A stretch of 64,000 bases of DNA from Variovorax boronicumulans (GCF_030812215.1 NZ_JAUSSG010000009.1:186001-250000), one strand, 5' to 3'; positions 8,059-17,393 are shown, numbered from the stretch's first letter. Made by a program: numbers and translations. The notes: generated by a model from the sequence alone, not told the origin.

Positions 8059-10941
8059 TCAGACCGTGGCGTGAGGCAGCACCACGCCCGGCGGCAGTCG
8101 CGCCACGACCTTGCCGGCCCTGTCGCCAATCGCGTTGTTTGCGACGGATGCCGCAGCGGCCTTGGCGATGCCGCCGATGGCTGTGCCGGCTCCACCGTTG
8201 ACCCGTTTCACGAGGCCGGCGAGCATGTCGTTTGCAGGGGCGGTTTCCGTTTCCGCCGTGCCGTCGGTCTTCCTGGGCGGCCAGGTGGGGTTGCCGAAAT
8301 AGCTGGCCTCGTCCCATGGATTGCGCGGGTCTTCGCCCAACGCGATACGCGCGCCACCCGGCACCAGCCCCGAGACAGCCGCAAAGCCCTTGTCGTCCAG
8401 CTTGCCGGTCTTGACCTGCCCAGCCGAATCCGTGACCTTGTAGTTCGCGCCTTTCAACCCGTGGTTGTTGGCATAGCGGTGCGTGAGCTCCAGTTGCCCC
8501 TTGCCCGGCTTCAATCCGTCCGGCAGGCCCGGCCGGCTTGCGCTGGTGGGCCCGACCATGCTGTGGACGCTGGCATGCTGGACATGCGGGCCGGTGGTGC
8601 CGCTCTCGATGCTGCCGCCCTTGTAGCGGACGTAGCTGCCGCCACCGCTGATCAGCAATTCCGTCTTGGCCTCGATCCGGATCTTGTCGGCCCGGATGGT
8701 GATCTCGTCCTTGGCCAGGAGATTGATGCAGGTCTTCAGCGCCTGGATGTCGATGTCGGCCTGGGCGGCAACGATCTTGATGCCCTTCTGCGCCGCAAAG
8801 AGCTTGATGGCCTGCAGGGCCACGCCCAGCAGGCTGTCGCCGCTGGTGATGCTGGTGTGCTTGCCGCTGGTGATCGCCGTGTGCTCGACGCTGGCGATGT
8901 GCGTGCTGAACTGGCTGGTGGTCTCGATGCCGGCGGGGCTGGCCAGCACCAGGTGCGGCTGGGCCAACTCCGGGAACTGGCCGGCCTCGACATTGGCTGC
9001 ACCTTCGCCCCTGACGGCATCGTTCTGCTCCTGGAGTGCCTTGGCGACTGCGGTCTGGTCGTTGCCCTCCTGGGCCTTGTTCTTCTGCGCCTCCTGCGCC
9101 CCGGCGTCGTGCAGGTCGCGAGCCTCTACCAGACGCTGACGCGTCTCGCCGCTGTCCAGCAAATGCGCCTTGGCGTTGGGACGCGCTTCAGTGGTGATGA
9201 GCAGGCCCTGCGTGGCCCGAATGGCGCCGTGCGCATCGGTACGCAATTCAAAACCTTCGCCACGTGCATCCTGGCGACCGGCGTTGTTGTCGATGCGCGT
9301 GACGTGGCCCAGGCTCAGCGAACTGCTCTGGTGGTCGCTCTTGAGCTGCGCCTGGATCTTCTGGTCGGTGTCGTCCAGGACCAGGTGGTTGGAACGCCCG
9401 CCCGCGCTGTTGCCGCCTTCCTTGACGAGTTCCCGGCTCCTGAAGCCCGACAGTGCGGCTTGACCCGGCAATTCCCAGGGCGGCAGGTTCATCTGGTTGT
9501 GCACGCGGCCGGTGCAGATGGGCAGGTCCGGGTCGCCGCCGATGAAATCGACGATCACCTCCTGGCCGATGCGCGGCACATGCAAGCCGCCCAGCTGGTT
9601 GCCGGCCCACGGCGAACTCACGCGCAGCCAGCAGGTGGAATGCTGGTTCTTTCGGCCCAGGCGGTCCCAGGGGAACTGGACCTTGATGCGGCCCAGCTCG
9701 TCGGTCCACAGGTTCTCGCCTTCGGGACCGACGACCAGCGCGACCTGCGGGCCTTGCGTGTACGGCTTGTGCCGCGACAGTTCCGGGCGCAGCGGCTCGG
9801 TGAGGGGATGGGCCGTGAAATCGACCTCGACGCGCCATTGCTGCTTGCGGTGCGCTGCAGCCTCCGGGCCCTGGCTCTCCTGCGCGACGTTCTCGATGAG
9901 GAACTGGCTGTCGAGCACGAGGTACTGGATATTGGCTGCTTCGCGAGGGTGCTTCTGCAACTGGAAGGTGAAGCCCGGGACCATGCCGCGCAGTTGGCCG
10001 CTGCCCTTGGCGCGTGCGCCCTGCGTGCGCAGGGCTTGCATGCGCAGCAGGGCAAGGCGATTGCCTTCTGCATGAGGCTCGTTGGCACCCGAACCCGTGG
10101 ACCCGGCGCGGGGCTGCGCGTAATGGTTGCCCGCGCGGCCGTCGTGCCACTGATAGATCTCCTGATCGGCCTGTCCGGTGGGACGGGGATCGGCGTGCTT
10201 GACGCTCAGATCGGCCTTGGGGCGGGTGTAGTCGTAGTCGCGGCTGGCGTATTTGCCACTGGTGAGCTGGTGGTGGGGAACGAAACTGCTGATGTACTCG
10301 GCATCGACCTTCCAGCCGGGTGCGTGGTACTCGATCTGTCGGTACGCAACGCTGTCCATCGGCGCGTGCGCTCCCATGTTGTCGGTGAGCACGAGGCGAT
10401 GCTTGCCTTCGCGGTGCGCAAAGTAGAAGTTCAGCCCCCACTCCTGGCACAGGCGCTCGAAGAATGCGAAGTCGCTCTCGTTGAATTGCGTCTGAAAGTC
10501 CCGAACGGGGTAGGTCTCGCTCAAGTGCTTGTCGATGGGGAATGCATAGTCCGCCAGCAATTCATCGAGGATCTGGACGACGGTCTTGTTCTGGTAGATC
10601 TTGCAGTCGCTGCTCAGCGTGCCCAGGTGCAGCCAGGGGCGCAGCGTGAGCTTGTACTGGATGTGGCGGCCTTCCTCGCCCCACAGTTGCGCATCGGTGA
10701 CGAGGGCGTTGATCTGTCGCTCACCCGCACCGTCGAGGCCGATCCGGCAACTGACCTCCCGGCCTATGAAACTGTCGAGATCGATGTCCGCCGCAGCGCC
10801 AAAACTGAAGTTGAGCGCATCCGGAGTCTTGAGCAGCAGTTCATATTCAAACAAGCTGCTGATGCCCTCGCGACCCGAGAGCCGCACGGGCTCCAGCGAA
10901 TCGGGAATGGCGCAGCTGGCAACGGCAAGGGTTCGAGACAT
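8059..10941 (-). CDS. vgrG: VgrG type VI secretion spike protein with C-terminal extension
   Basis: A 960-aa VgrG: the spike trimer at the tip of the type VI secretion tube. The N-terminal gp27/gp5-like part has RLSGREGISSLFEYELLL and SFIGREVSC, then WGLNFYF. The OB-fold region contains DELGRIKVQFPWDR and GQEVIVDFIGGDPD. A DUF2345-type beta-helix follows (GIKIVAAQADIDIQAL, ITIRADKI), ending near KGGSIES. The last ~150 residues carry a transthyretin-like beta domain (about 814-870, from QLELTHRY to RIALGED), a fold used by other VgrGs to hold effectors, then a Gly/Ala-rich tail. I set the start at ATG 10941, preceded by GGAGG 8 bases upstream; the frame stays open 21 codons further without support. 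The gene lies 72 bases before rhs on the same strand, so the pair is probably co-transcribed. Confidence 0.92.
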   Translation of the reverse strand: MSRTLAVASCAIPDSLEPVRLSGREGISSLFEYELLLKTPDALNFSFGAAADIDLDSFIGREVSCRIGLDGAGERQINALVTDAQLWGEEGRHIQYKLTLRPWLHLGTLSSDCKIYQNKTVVQILDELLADYAFPIDKHLSETYPVRDFQTQFNESDFAFFERLCQEWGLNFYFAHREGKHRLVLTDNMGAHAPMDSVAYRQIEYHAPGWKVDAEYISSFVPHHQLTSGKYASRDYDYTRPKADLSVKHADPRPTGQADQEIYQWHDGRAGNHYAQPRAGSTGSGANEPHAEGNRLALLRMQALRTQGARAKGSGQLRGMVPGFTFQLQKHPREAANIQYLVLDSQFLIENVAQESQGPEAAAHRKQQWRVEVDFTAHPLTEPLRPELSRHKPYTQGPQVALVVGPEGENLWTDELGRIKVQFPWDRLGRKNQHSTCWLRVSSPWAGNQLGGLHVPRIGQEVIVDFIGGDPDLPICTGRVHNQMNLPPWELPGQAALSGFRSRELVKEGGNSAGGRSNHLVLDDTDQKIQAQLKSDHQSSSLSLGHVTRIDNNAGRQDARGEGFELRTDAHGAIRATQGLLITTEARPNAKAHLLDSGETRQRLVEARDLHDAGAQEAQKNKAQEGNDQTAVAKALQEQNDAVRGEGAANVEAGQFPELAQPHLVLASPAGIETTSQFSTHIASVEHTAITSGKHTSITSGDSLLGVALQAIKLFAAQKGIKIVAAQADIDIQALKTCINLLAKDEITIRADKIRIEAKTELLISGGGSYVRYKGGSIESGTTGPHVQHASVHSMVGPTSASRPGLPDGLKPGKGQLELTHRYANNHGLKGANYKVTDSAGQVKTGKLDDKGFAAVSGLVPGGARIALGEDPRNPWDEASYFGNPTWPPRKTDGTAETETAPANDMLAGLVKRVNGGAGTAIGGIAKAAAASVANNAIGDRAGKVVARLPPGVVLPHATV

Positions 10942-11139
10942 CTCCAGGACCTCGGAGGAACGACGGTCCGGCAGTCTCTGGCAGCTGGAACTGCACCGTT
11001 GCAAACAATGGTCAACCAGGGCTCACGCGTGCAACGGGGGGCAGCGAGGTGTGAAAAATTTGTAGCAGAGGGAGCAAACCGCGCCTGACGCCCGCACTCT
11101 GAGGGCACAAGGCACCTCGTCCCGCGCTCGTGTGAATTG

Positions 11140-11703
11140 CTAGCTTTCGGCGACCCAAAGGCCCGGGTAGTCGCTCACGAAACTGTCCTGGGTGACCTGC
11201 AGCACCGCCTCGTAGTCGAAGCGCTTAGCCACATAGGCGTATTCGCTCTCGCTGCGCCGCTCGTAGCGCTGCATCAGTTCGCTCAACACACCGCCGCCAT
11301 CGATATCCAACCAGGCGGCCGGCGCATCGGCGCCTTCGCCCTTGGAGAGATTGAGCCTTCGCAGCTGCAGCAGGTTGGTCGCGGGCGTGAAGCCCAGGTC
11401 GAGGTCCACGCAGTGCGACAGGTCGGGCACGGCCTCGTCGTTGAGCTTCCAGTGGCCGTGCGCGTCGCGTGCGATCGACAGCTCGATGGCCGAGTCGCCG
11501 AGCCAGCCGCGCACCATGCCCCACTGCGTGTGCCAGTGCAGGTCGCAGCGCACCCTGTAGTGCAACTGGGCGATGCGGCCACCTTCCTGGCGGAAAACCG
11601 CAGCGCCATCGAGCTGCCAGGCCGAGGCATTGCGCTCGAGCCGGCACGCGTCGTGGCCCGGTGCATCGAGCCTGCGCCAGAGAATGGAGGCGACGGTTTG
11701 CAT
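11140..11703 (-). CDS. Putative glycolipid-binding family protein
   Basis: A 187-aa protein matching the putative glycolipid-binding family (DUF1089 type): opening ILWRRLD, central HYRVRCDLHWHTQWG, the CVDLDLGFTPATNLLQLRR signature and a C-terminal DSFVSDYPGLW. It is predicted cytosolic; the biochemical role of the family is not established. The start at 11703 gives the family's usual length; upstream in-frame ATGs would overlap the divergent gene at 11756. Only 52 bases separate the two starts, so a shared bidirectional promoter is likely. Confidence 0.8.
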   Translation of the reverse strand: MQTVASILWRRLDAPGHDACRLERNASAWQLDGAAVFRQEGGRIAQLHYRVRCDLHWHTQWGMVRGWLGDSAIELSIARDAHGHWKLNDEAVPDLSHCVDLDLGFTPATNLLQLRRLNLSKGEGADAPAAWLDIDGGGVLSELMQRYERRSESEYAYVAKRFDYEAVLQVTQDSFVSDYPGLWVAES

Positions 11704-11755
11704 GGCGCGGATGATGGCACCGGCATGCTGCGCTGCGCAAGCGCCATCGTTCAAA

Positions 11756-12382
11756 ATGCCCCGCATGATGAAGGCCCTTTCCACAGCACTCCTCGCCCTT
11801 CTGCCCATCCTGTCGGCAAGCGGCGCTGTGCATGCGGTGACGCTGAATGACGGCGACATCGTCTTCCACACCTCGCGTTCGGCCCAGAGCGTGGCCGTGC
11901 AGCGCGCCACGGGCTCGCGCTACAGCCACATGGGGATCGTGCTGATGCGGGACGGCAAGCCCTACGTTTTCGAGGCGGTCTCGACCGTGCGCTACACGCC
12001 GCTCGCGCAATGGACGGCGCGCGGCAACGGCGGCCACTACGTGGTCAAGCGCCTGCGCGATGCCGACAAACTGCTGACACCCGGCGCCGTGGCCCGCCTG
12101 CACGCGCGCACCGCCGATTTCGCGGGCCGCCCCTACGACCTGACCTTCGAATGGTCGGACGGCCGCATCTACTGCTCCGAGCTCGTGTGGAAGCTCTACC
12201 AGCGCGCGCTGGGCGTGCGCATCGGCGAGCTGCAGAAGATCCGCGAATTCAACCTCGGCGACCCGGCCGTGCGCGCCAAGATGCGCGAGCGCTACGGCGA
12301 CAAGGTGCCGATGGACGAGCCGGTGATCTCGCCGGTGGCGATGTTCGATTCGCCGTTGCTCGTGACCGTCGAAACGCGCTGA
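11756..12382 (+). CDS. YiiX/YebB-like permuted papain-fold (NlpC/P60-type) exported hydrolase
   Basis: A 208-aa exported protein. The N-terminus (MMKALSTALLALLPILSA, cleavage after VHA) is a Sec signal peptide. The mature part begins LNDGDIVFHTSR and carries GSRYSHMGIV (catalytic-type His), VFEA and IYCSELVWKLYQ (catalytic-type Cys), the pattern of the permuted NlpC/P60 enzymes of the YiiX family, which act on amide or thioester bonds, with cell-wall peptides proposed as substrates. ATGs at 11756, 11765 and 11768 are all possible; none has a clear ribosome site. Divergent from the glycolipid-binding gene. Confidence 0.8.
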   Translation: MPRMMKALSTALLALLPILSASGAVHAVTLNDGDIVFHTSRSAQSVAVQRATGSRYSHMGIVLMRDGKPYVFEAVSTVRYTPLAQWTARGNGGHYVVKRLRDADKLLTPGAVARLHARTADFAGRPYDLTFEWSDGRIYCSELVWKLYQRALGVRIGELQKIREFNLGDPAVRAKMRERYGDKVPMDEPVISPVAMFDSPLLVTVETR

Positions 12383-12446
12383 TCGACCACCGATTCCTGT
12401 GCCCCTCGGCGGGCGAAACCCCTCCGGCCGCGAGACAATCGTTTCC

Positions 12447-13688
12447 GTGAGTTCCCCACCCCCCTCGACAGGCCCGATCCGCCGCATCGCCCACCTCGAC
12501 ATGGACGCCTTCTACGCGTCGGTCGAGCTGTTGCGCTATCCGCAGCTCAAGGGCCTGCCGGTGGTGATCGGCGGCGGGCGCCGCAGCGTCGACGAGGCCA
12601 TCCGCAACCTGCCCGAAGGCGGCACGCTGGCCGACATTCCTATCGAGGCCTTTCCTCGCCTGAAGGATTACGCGGGCCGCGGCGTGATCACCACCGCCAC
12701 CTATCCCGCGCGCCAGTTCGGGATCGGCTCGGCCATGGGGCTCATGAAGGCCGCCAAGCTGTGCCCGCAGGCGCTGATCCTGCCGGTCGATTTCGACGAA
12801 TACCGGCGCTTCTCGCGCGCCTTCAAGCAGGTGATCCTGGAGATTGCGCCGCTCATGGAAGACCGCGGCGTGGACGAGGTGTACATCGACTTCACCGACG
12901 TGCCCGGCGGCCAGCGCGACGGCGGGCGTTCGCTGGCGCGGCTGATCCAGAAATCGATCTTCGACGCCACCGGCCTCACCTGCTCCATCGGCGTGGCGCC
13001 CAACAAGCTCATCGCCAAGATGGCGAGCGAGTTCAACAAGCCCAACGGCATCTCGGTCGTCTACGAAGACGACCTGCAGACCCGCATCTGGCCGCTGCCC
13101 TGCCGCAAGGTGAACGGCATCGGCCCCAAGGCCGACGAGAAGTTGAAGCGCTTCGGCATCGAGACTGTGGGCCAGCTCGCAGCACGCGATCGCGACTGGC
13201 TGATCCAGAACTTCGGCAAGGCCACCGGCGCGTGGATGCACGAGGTGTCCTGGGGCCGCGACGACCGGCCGGTGGTGACCGAGAGCGAGCCCGTCTCGAT
13301 GAGCCGCGAGACCACCTTCGACCGCGACCTGCACGCGGTGCGCGACCGCGCCGAGCTGGGCGCGATCTTCACGCACCTGTGCGAGAAGCTGGCCGAAGAC
13401 CTGCAGCGCAAGGGCTACGTGGGCAAGACCATCGGCATCAAGCTGCGCTACGACGATTTCAGGATCGCCACGCGCGACCAGACCATCGACCGCTTCACCG
13501 ACGACGGCAAGACCATCCGGCAGGTCGGCGGCCAGTGCCTGAAGCGCGTGCCGCTGGAGCGGCCGCTGCGCCTCCTGGGTGTGCGCGTGGGCGCGCTGGC
13601 GAAGGCGGGTAGCCCGGAGGCGCTGGCGCCCACGGGCGCAGCGCGCTCGACCGCAGAGCCGGCGGCGACCACCGCGTCGCTCTTCTGA
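12447..13688 (+). CDS. dinB: DNA polymerase IV (Y-family translesion polymerase)
   Basis: About 413 aa. Y-family palm and finger motifs are present: HLDMDAFYASVE with metal-binding Asp, TATYPARQFGIGSAMG, the second carboxylate motif GVDEVYID, and the thumb/HhH motif LPCRKVNGIGPKADEKLKRFG; the little-finger domain follows (KTIGIKLRYDDF). Two departures from the E. coli enzyme are visible: about 33 extra residues between VVIGG and GVITTATY, and Gly replacing Ser before the DE pair. I believe both occur in related betaproteobacteria, so they need not mean loss of function. GTG at 12447 is my chosen start (MSSPPPSTGPIRRIAHLDMD); a GTG at 12399 would add 16 residues without support. Confidence 0.9.
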   Translation: MSSPPPSTGPIRRIAHLDMDAFYASVELLRYPQLKGLPVVIGGGRRSVDEAIRNLPEGGTLADIPIEAFPRLKDYAGRGVITTATYPARQFGIGSAMGLMKAAKLCPQALILPVDFDEYRRFSRAFKQVILEIAPLMEDRGVDEVYIDFTDVPGGQRDGGRSLARLIQKSIFDATGLTCSIGVAPNKLIAKMASEFNKPNGISVVYEDDLQTRIWPLPCRKVNGIGPKADEKLKRFGIETVGQLAARDRDWLIQNFGKATGAWMHEVSWGRDDRPVVTESEPVSMSRETTFDRDLHAVRDRAELGAIFTHLCEKLAEDLQRKGYVGKTIGIKLRYDDFRIATRDQTIDRFTDDGKTIRQVGGQCLKRVPLERPLRLLGVRVGALAKAGSPEALAPTGAARSTAEPAATTASLF

Positions 13689-13698
13689 AGAGGCCGTC

Positions 13699-14379
13699 GT
13701 GATCAAACGCTGGCTCCGGCGCATCGCATTCACGCTGCTGGGGTTCGTGCTTGCGGTCGGGCTGTATGGGGTCGTGGCCTTTGCGCTGGTGCTGTGGCCG
13801 GCCCATGCAAAGCCGCCCGCGGAAGCCCCCGCCGTCGAAGCCTGGGTGCTGAGCAACGGCGTGCACACCGACCTCGTGTTTCCCGTCCGCTCCTCGACCA
13901 TCGACTGGCAGCAGTTCTTTCCGCTTGCCGACTTCAAGGCCGTGCCGCCCGATGCCGAATTCATCGCCATCGGCTGGGGCGACCGCGAGTTCTACCTGCA
14001 CACGCCCACCTGGGCCGACCTGACCGCCGCGCGCGCCTTCGGTGCGCTCGCGGGCGGCAATCGGGCGCTGATGCATGTGACGTACCTGCAGCGTGCGCAG
14101 ATGCGGCGCGGCGCCTACAAGCTGCCGCTCTCGCAGGCGCAGTACGCGCAGCTCGTGGCCTACGTGCGCGCGTCGCTGCCTTCAGGCCGCGCAACGCCGA
14201 TTGCCGGCGCGCACTACGACAACCAGGATGCCTTCTACGAAGCCGAAGGCGGCTACAACCTCTTCGAGACCTGCAACACCTGGACCGGCCGCGGTCTGCG
14301 GAGCGCGGGCGTCAAGACCGGCCGCTGGACGCCCTTCGACTTCACCGTGACCTGGCACCTGCAGCCCGCGCAGCCCTGA
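13699..14379 (+). CDS. DUF2459 (TIGR02117-type) membrane-anchored protein
   Basis: A 226-aa protein with one N-terminal membrane segment (about 10-32, FTLLGFVLAVGLYGVVAFAL) and a periplasmic domain. Family signatures are LSNGVHTDLVFPV, FIAIGWGDREFYL and FETCNTWTGRGLRSAGV. The conserved His and Cys (NGVHTD, FETCNTW) suggest a papain/NlpC-like catalytic pair, but no function is established. Start GTG at 13699 is preceded by AAGAGG at a 5-base spacing. It lies 10 bases after dinB and is probably co-transcribed with it. Confidence 0.8.
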   Translation: MIKRWLRRIAFTLLGFVLAVGLYGVVAFALVLWPAHAKPPAEAPAVEAWVLSNGVHTDLVFPVRSSTIDWQQFFPLADFKAVPPDAEFIAIGWGDREFYLHTPTWADLTAARAFGALAGGNRALMHVTYLQRAQMRRGAYKLPLSQAQYAQLVAYVRASLPSGRATPIAGAHYDNQDAFYEAEGGYNLFETCNTWTGRGLRSAGVKTGRWTPFDFTVTWHLQPAQP

Positions 14380-14385
14380 ACCCGC

Positions 14386-15432
14386 TCAGGGTTTCGGCAC
14401 GCCGGCCTGCCACTGCGGCCAGTTCTTCACGATGTGGTCCACCACGCGCGTGCCGACCAGCGCGATGTTTTCCACCGTCTCGGCAAAGCCGCCCGCCGTC
14501 TCGCCCGGTGCCGGGTCCAGGTGCTGCAGCGTGCTTTCCTTCGGGTTGCCCTGGTCGAAGTTGACCGCGCCGCGCAGGCTCATCACGCGGTCGGTGCCGT
14601 GGGTGCGCTTGATCACGAGGGTGATGGCCGCGGCTTCCATCTCGGTGATCACGTAGTCGTCGGCGCCGTAGAGCTTGGCGATGTACTGCGCCTGCTTCGA
14701 CATGCCCGGGCCGTGGAAGAAGGTGTCACCCGTCATGTGGGTGCCGGTGCCGACGAAGGGCGCACGGCGCGCCGCGGCGTCGGGGTAGCGCAGGCGGTAC
14801 TTGCGGGCGGATTCCGAATCCTTCAGCGGCGTGTCGGCCGAGAGCTTCATGGCCCAGCCGACGAGGTCGGGGTTGAGCTTGAAGCGGCGGTAGTCCTCGT
14901 AGCCCTTGCGCGGCATGAAGGTCGGCTCGCCCGCCTTGTTCTCCTCGGGCGCCCAACGGTGGCCGAGGTCGTAGTCCACGAGCCAGGTGGCCCAGCTCAC
15001 TTCGCCGATGGTGCCGCGCGAAGGCGGCGTGCCGGCCACGCCCGAGATCACGTAGTAGGCCTCGGAGAAATCGAACTGCGGGTTCAGCAGGATCGCCTGC
15101 ATCGACGAGGACGAATTGACCTTGCCCATGCCGAGCACCGCGCCGCACACGCCGTCGGCGTTGCAGTACACGGGCTGCAGTGCGCCGGGCACGGCCATGG
15201 GCCTGGCGCCCTTCCAGTAGCGCTCGTACCAGTACTGGAACTCGCCGGCGCGGTCGCCGGTGTTCTGGCCGATCTCGAACATGGCGGCGACGAACACCTT
15301 GACCTTGACGGGCGCGGCCGTTGCGGCCGATGCCGCCGGTGCAGGCGAGGTGGAAGCACAGGCCGTGGCGAGCAGCGCCGCTGCGCACAGCGCCGACCAG
15401 CGGGCAGAGAGAGAGGTCCAACGAGAAAGCAT
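14386..15432 (-). CDS. Nucleoside permease/phosphorylase-like (NUP family) lipoprotein
   Basis: A 348-aa protein of the purine nucleoside permease (NUP) family. The N-terminus has a hydrophobic core ending in a lipobox LATAC at about residue 26, then an Ala/Pro linker and the family domain starting KVKVFVAAMFEIG. Visible signatures are YVISGVAGTPPSRGTIG, FVGTGTHMTGDTF, ITEMEAAAITLVIKR and SLRGAVNFDQGNP. The fold is nucleoside-phosphorylase-like, and the lipobox argues for an envelope-anchored binding or processing role rather than a channel. ATG 15432 has no strong ribosome site. Convergent with the DUF2459 gene, divergent from topoisomerase IB. Confidence 0.82.
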   Translation of the reverse strand: MLSRWTSLSARWSALCAAALLATACASTSPAPAASAATAAPVKVKVFVAAMFEIGQNTGDRAGEFQYWYERYWKGARPMAVPGALQPVYCNADGVCGAVLGMGKVNSSSSMQAILLNPQFDFSEAYYVISGVAGTPPSRGTIGEVSWATWLVDYDLGHRWAPEENKAGEPTFMPRKGYEDYRRFKLNPDLVGWAMKLSADTPLKDSESARKYRLRYPDAAARRAPFVGTGTHMTGDTFFHGPGMSKQAQYIAKLYGADDYVITEMEAAAITLVIKRTHGTDRVMSLRGAVNFDQGNPKESTLQHLDPAPGETAGGFAETVENIALVGTRVVDHIVKNWPQWQAGVPKP

Positions 15433-15456
15433 GATTTTTCGGGCGGAGAGAGATAA

Positions 15457-16770
15457 GTGGAAGGGAGGCACCAACAGCTTGCGGCGTCCTACACCGGGCG
15501 ATTGTCGATGCTGGCACAAGCGGATGCACCTCCAGACGCAAACCCCATGCCGGCCTCCACTTCGCCCGTTCCCAGACCGCCCGCCAAGGCACCTTCGAAA
15601 CCCACGCCCATCGCCAACGGGCTCGTCTACGTGAACCCCGACATGCCCGGCATCCGTCGTCTGAAGCATGGCGAGCGCTTCCGCTACCGCGATGCGAAGG
15701 GCCGCTGGCTGCGCGATGTGGACGAGCTCTCGCGCATCCGCATGCTGGCCATTCCGCCGGCCTACACGCAGGTATGGATCTGCCCCTTGCCCAACGGCCA
15801 CCTGCAGGCCACCGGCATCGACGCGCGCGGCCGCAAGCAGTACCGCTACCACGCCGACTGGCGCGTGATGAAGGACGAGACCAAGTTCGACCGCCTGGAG
15901 GCTTTCGCGCTCGCGCTGCCGCGCATCCGCGCCCGCGTCGCGCGTGACCTGCAGCCCGAAAAAAGCCGGAAGGCGCCCGGCCGCAGCCAGGTGCTCGCCG
16001 CACTGGTTCGCCTGCTGGACACCACGCTGCTGCGCGTGGGCAACGAGGAATACGCGAGCAGCAACGGCTCCTTCGGCCTCACCACGCTGCGCAACCGCCA
16101 CGCGGCCGTGCAGGGCACGGCGCTCAGGCTGCGCTTCAAGGGCAAGAGCGGCGTGATGCACGAGGCGAAGCTCGACGACCCGCGCGTGGCGAAGGTGGTG
16201 CGGCAATGCCAGCAGTTGCCCGGGCAGGCGCTCTTCCAGTACGCCGACGAAGAGGGCGAGCTGCGCGGTATTTCGTCCACCGACGTCAACGACTACATCG
16301 CCGACGCCGCGGAAGGCGCCGAAGGCGAGCGCTTCACCGCCAAGGACTTCCGCACCTGGCACGGCACGGTGCAGGCGCTGGAACTCACGCGCCTGGCATG
16401 CGAGCCGGGCCGCATCGCCGCAGACGGCGGCCGCTACAGCGCCAAGGACATCCTCGCTGCGGTCGCCAAGCAGCTGGGCAACACACCGGCCGTCTGCAAG
16501 AAAGCCTATGTGCATCCGGCCGTGCTGGCGCTGGGCAGCGCGCTCGCGAACGACGACGAAGATGCGGCCACCGCGCTCTTCGAGAAGATCGCGGGTCGCA
16601 CCATCGCCAAGCCTTCGCGCGGGTTGTATGCGGCGGAGCGGCGGCTGCTGGCGTTCCTGCGAACGCACCGCCAGGCGCAAATCCGCGAACGCCGCACCGG
16701 TGCGCGAAGAAAACCTCAGCCGGTCGCGAGCGCAAAGCGCACGCTCTCGCCTTCCAGCGCGATGGCGTAG
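15457..16770 (+). CDS. DNA topoisomerase IB (poxvirus-type)
   Basis: A protein of about 437 aa that relaxes supercoils through a 3'-phosphotyrosyl intermediate. The N-terminal DNA-binding part has GLVYVNPDMPGIRR and IPPAYTQVWICPLPNGHLQATG; the catalytic domain shows LLRVGNEEYA, FGLTTLRNRH, the Arg/His motif AKDFRTWHGT and the Tyr nucleophile in KKAYVHPAVL. These cover the R-K-R-H-Y pentad region expected for the family. GTG at 15457 has GGAGAG 6 bases upstream and is my chosen start, although it adds about 35 low-complexity residues; ATGs at 15508 and 15547 are alternatives. The 3' end overlaps the convergent gene by 55 bases. Confidence 0.88.
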   Translation: MEGRHQQLAASYTGRLSMLAQADAPPDANPMPASTSPVPRPPAKAPSKPTPIANGLVYVNPDMPGIRRLKHGERFRYRDAKGRWLRDVDELSRIRMLAIPPAYTQVWICPLPNGHLQATGIDARGRKQYRYHADWRVMKDETKFDRLEAFALALPRIRARVARDLQPEKSRKAPGRSQVLAALVRLLDTTLLRVGNEEYASSNGSFGLTTLRNRHAAVQGTALRLRFKGKSGVMHEAKLDDPRVAKVVRQCQQLPGQALFQYADEEGELRGISSTDVNDYIADAAEGAEGERFTAKDFRTWHGTVQALELTRLACEPGRIAADGGRYSAKDILAAVAKQLGNTPAVCKKAYVHPAVLALGSALANDDEDAATALFEKIAGRTIAKPSRGLYAAERRLLAFLRTHRQAQIRERRTGARRKPQPVASAKRTLSPSSAMA

Positions 16771-17393
16771 CCCATGTCCTCGGCGAGGTTCTGCAGCGCG
16801 ACGGCATCGATGGCCAGCGCGCGCGGTGCGCGGTGCGCATCGAGCACCGGGTTCACGCCACCGGCTTCGCGCGGCATCGCGACGAGGCGCAGCGCATCGG
16901 CACCGACCGGCTCGACGCGGATCGCGCCGGCTTCGGCCGCGCCGTCGTGCAGGTAGCCGAGCGCCCCCAGGAACAGGTAGCGCAGCGCGGCCGCGGCGGG
17001 CCAGCGGGCCTCGTCTTCCTGCGGGTCGAGCGCGGCATCGACATCGAGCATCACGCCGTGCAGGTCGAAGGCCGAGCGCATCAGGTTCACGCCCTGCGCC
17101 ACCAGCGCGCTGCGGGTGATGCCGTCGTCGGTGGTGGCCAGCTCCCAATCGCGCAGCGACCGGATGGCGTCCACCAGTTCCGACACCTGGTTGTCGATGA
17201 GGGCCACGCGCTCTTCGCACGCGGCACGATCGACGGGATCGGCGGCCACCTGGCGCTTGAGCATCAGCACCGCCATGCGCACCACCGAGACGGGCGCGGC
17301 CATGTCGTGGCGCAGGGCCGGCAGGGCGCGCGTGAGCAGTTCGTGGCGCACGCCGGCAGCGATCCAGCTGCGCGCTCCGGGCGAGGACTTCAT
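16716..17393 (-). CDS. Degenerate histidine-kinase-like protein
   Basis: A 225-aa soluble protein. Residues about 15-60 read as a dimerisation/H-box helix (ALRHDMAAPVSVVRMAVLMLKRQ), similar to the HisKA region of sensor kinases, followed by a second helix (LIDNQVSELVDAIRSLRDWE). The remainder has the size of a HATPase domain but lacks clear N and G boxes, so catalytic activity is doubtful; it could be a phosphotransfer or adaptor protein. Start ATG 17393 is tentative; the frame is open for 32 more codons upstream. No receiver gene is adjacent. Confidence 0.6.
   Translation of the reverse strand: MKSSPGARSWIAAGVRHELLTRALPALRHDMAAPVSVVRMAVLMLKRQVAADPVDRAACEERVALIDNQVSELVDAIRSLRDWELATTDDGITRSALVAQGVNLMRSAFDLHGVMLDVDAALDPQEDEARWPAAAALRYLFLGALGYLHDGAAEAGAIRVEPVGADALRLVAMPREAGGVNPVLDAHRAPRALAIDAVALQNLAEDMGYAIALEGESVRFALATG

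Noticed and set aside
4102..11088. Plus-strand open frames of 561, 694 and 1023 codons opposite rhs and vgrG
   Set aside because: Same composition effect; the minus strand has clear YD-repeat and VgrG motifs.
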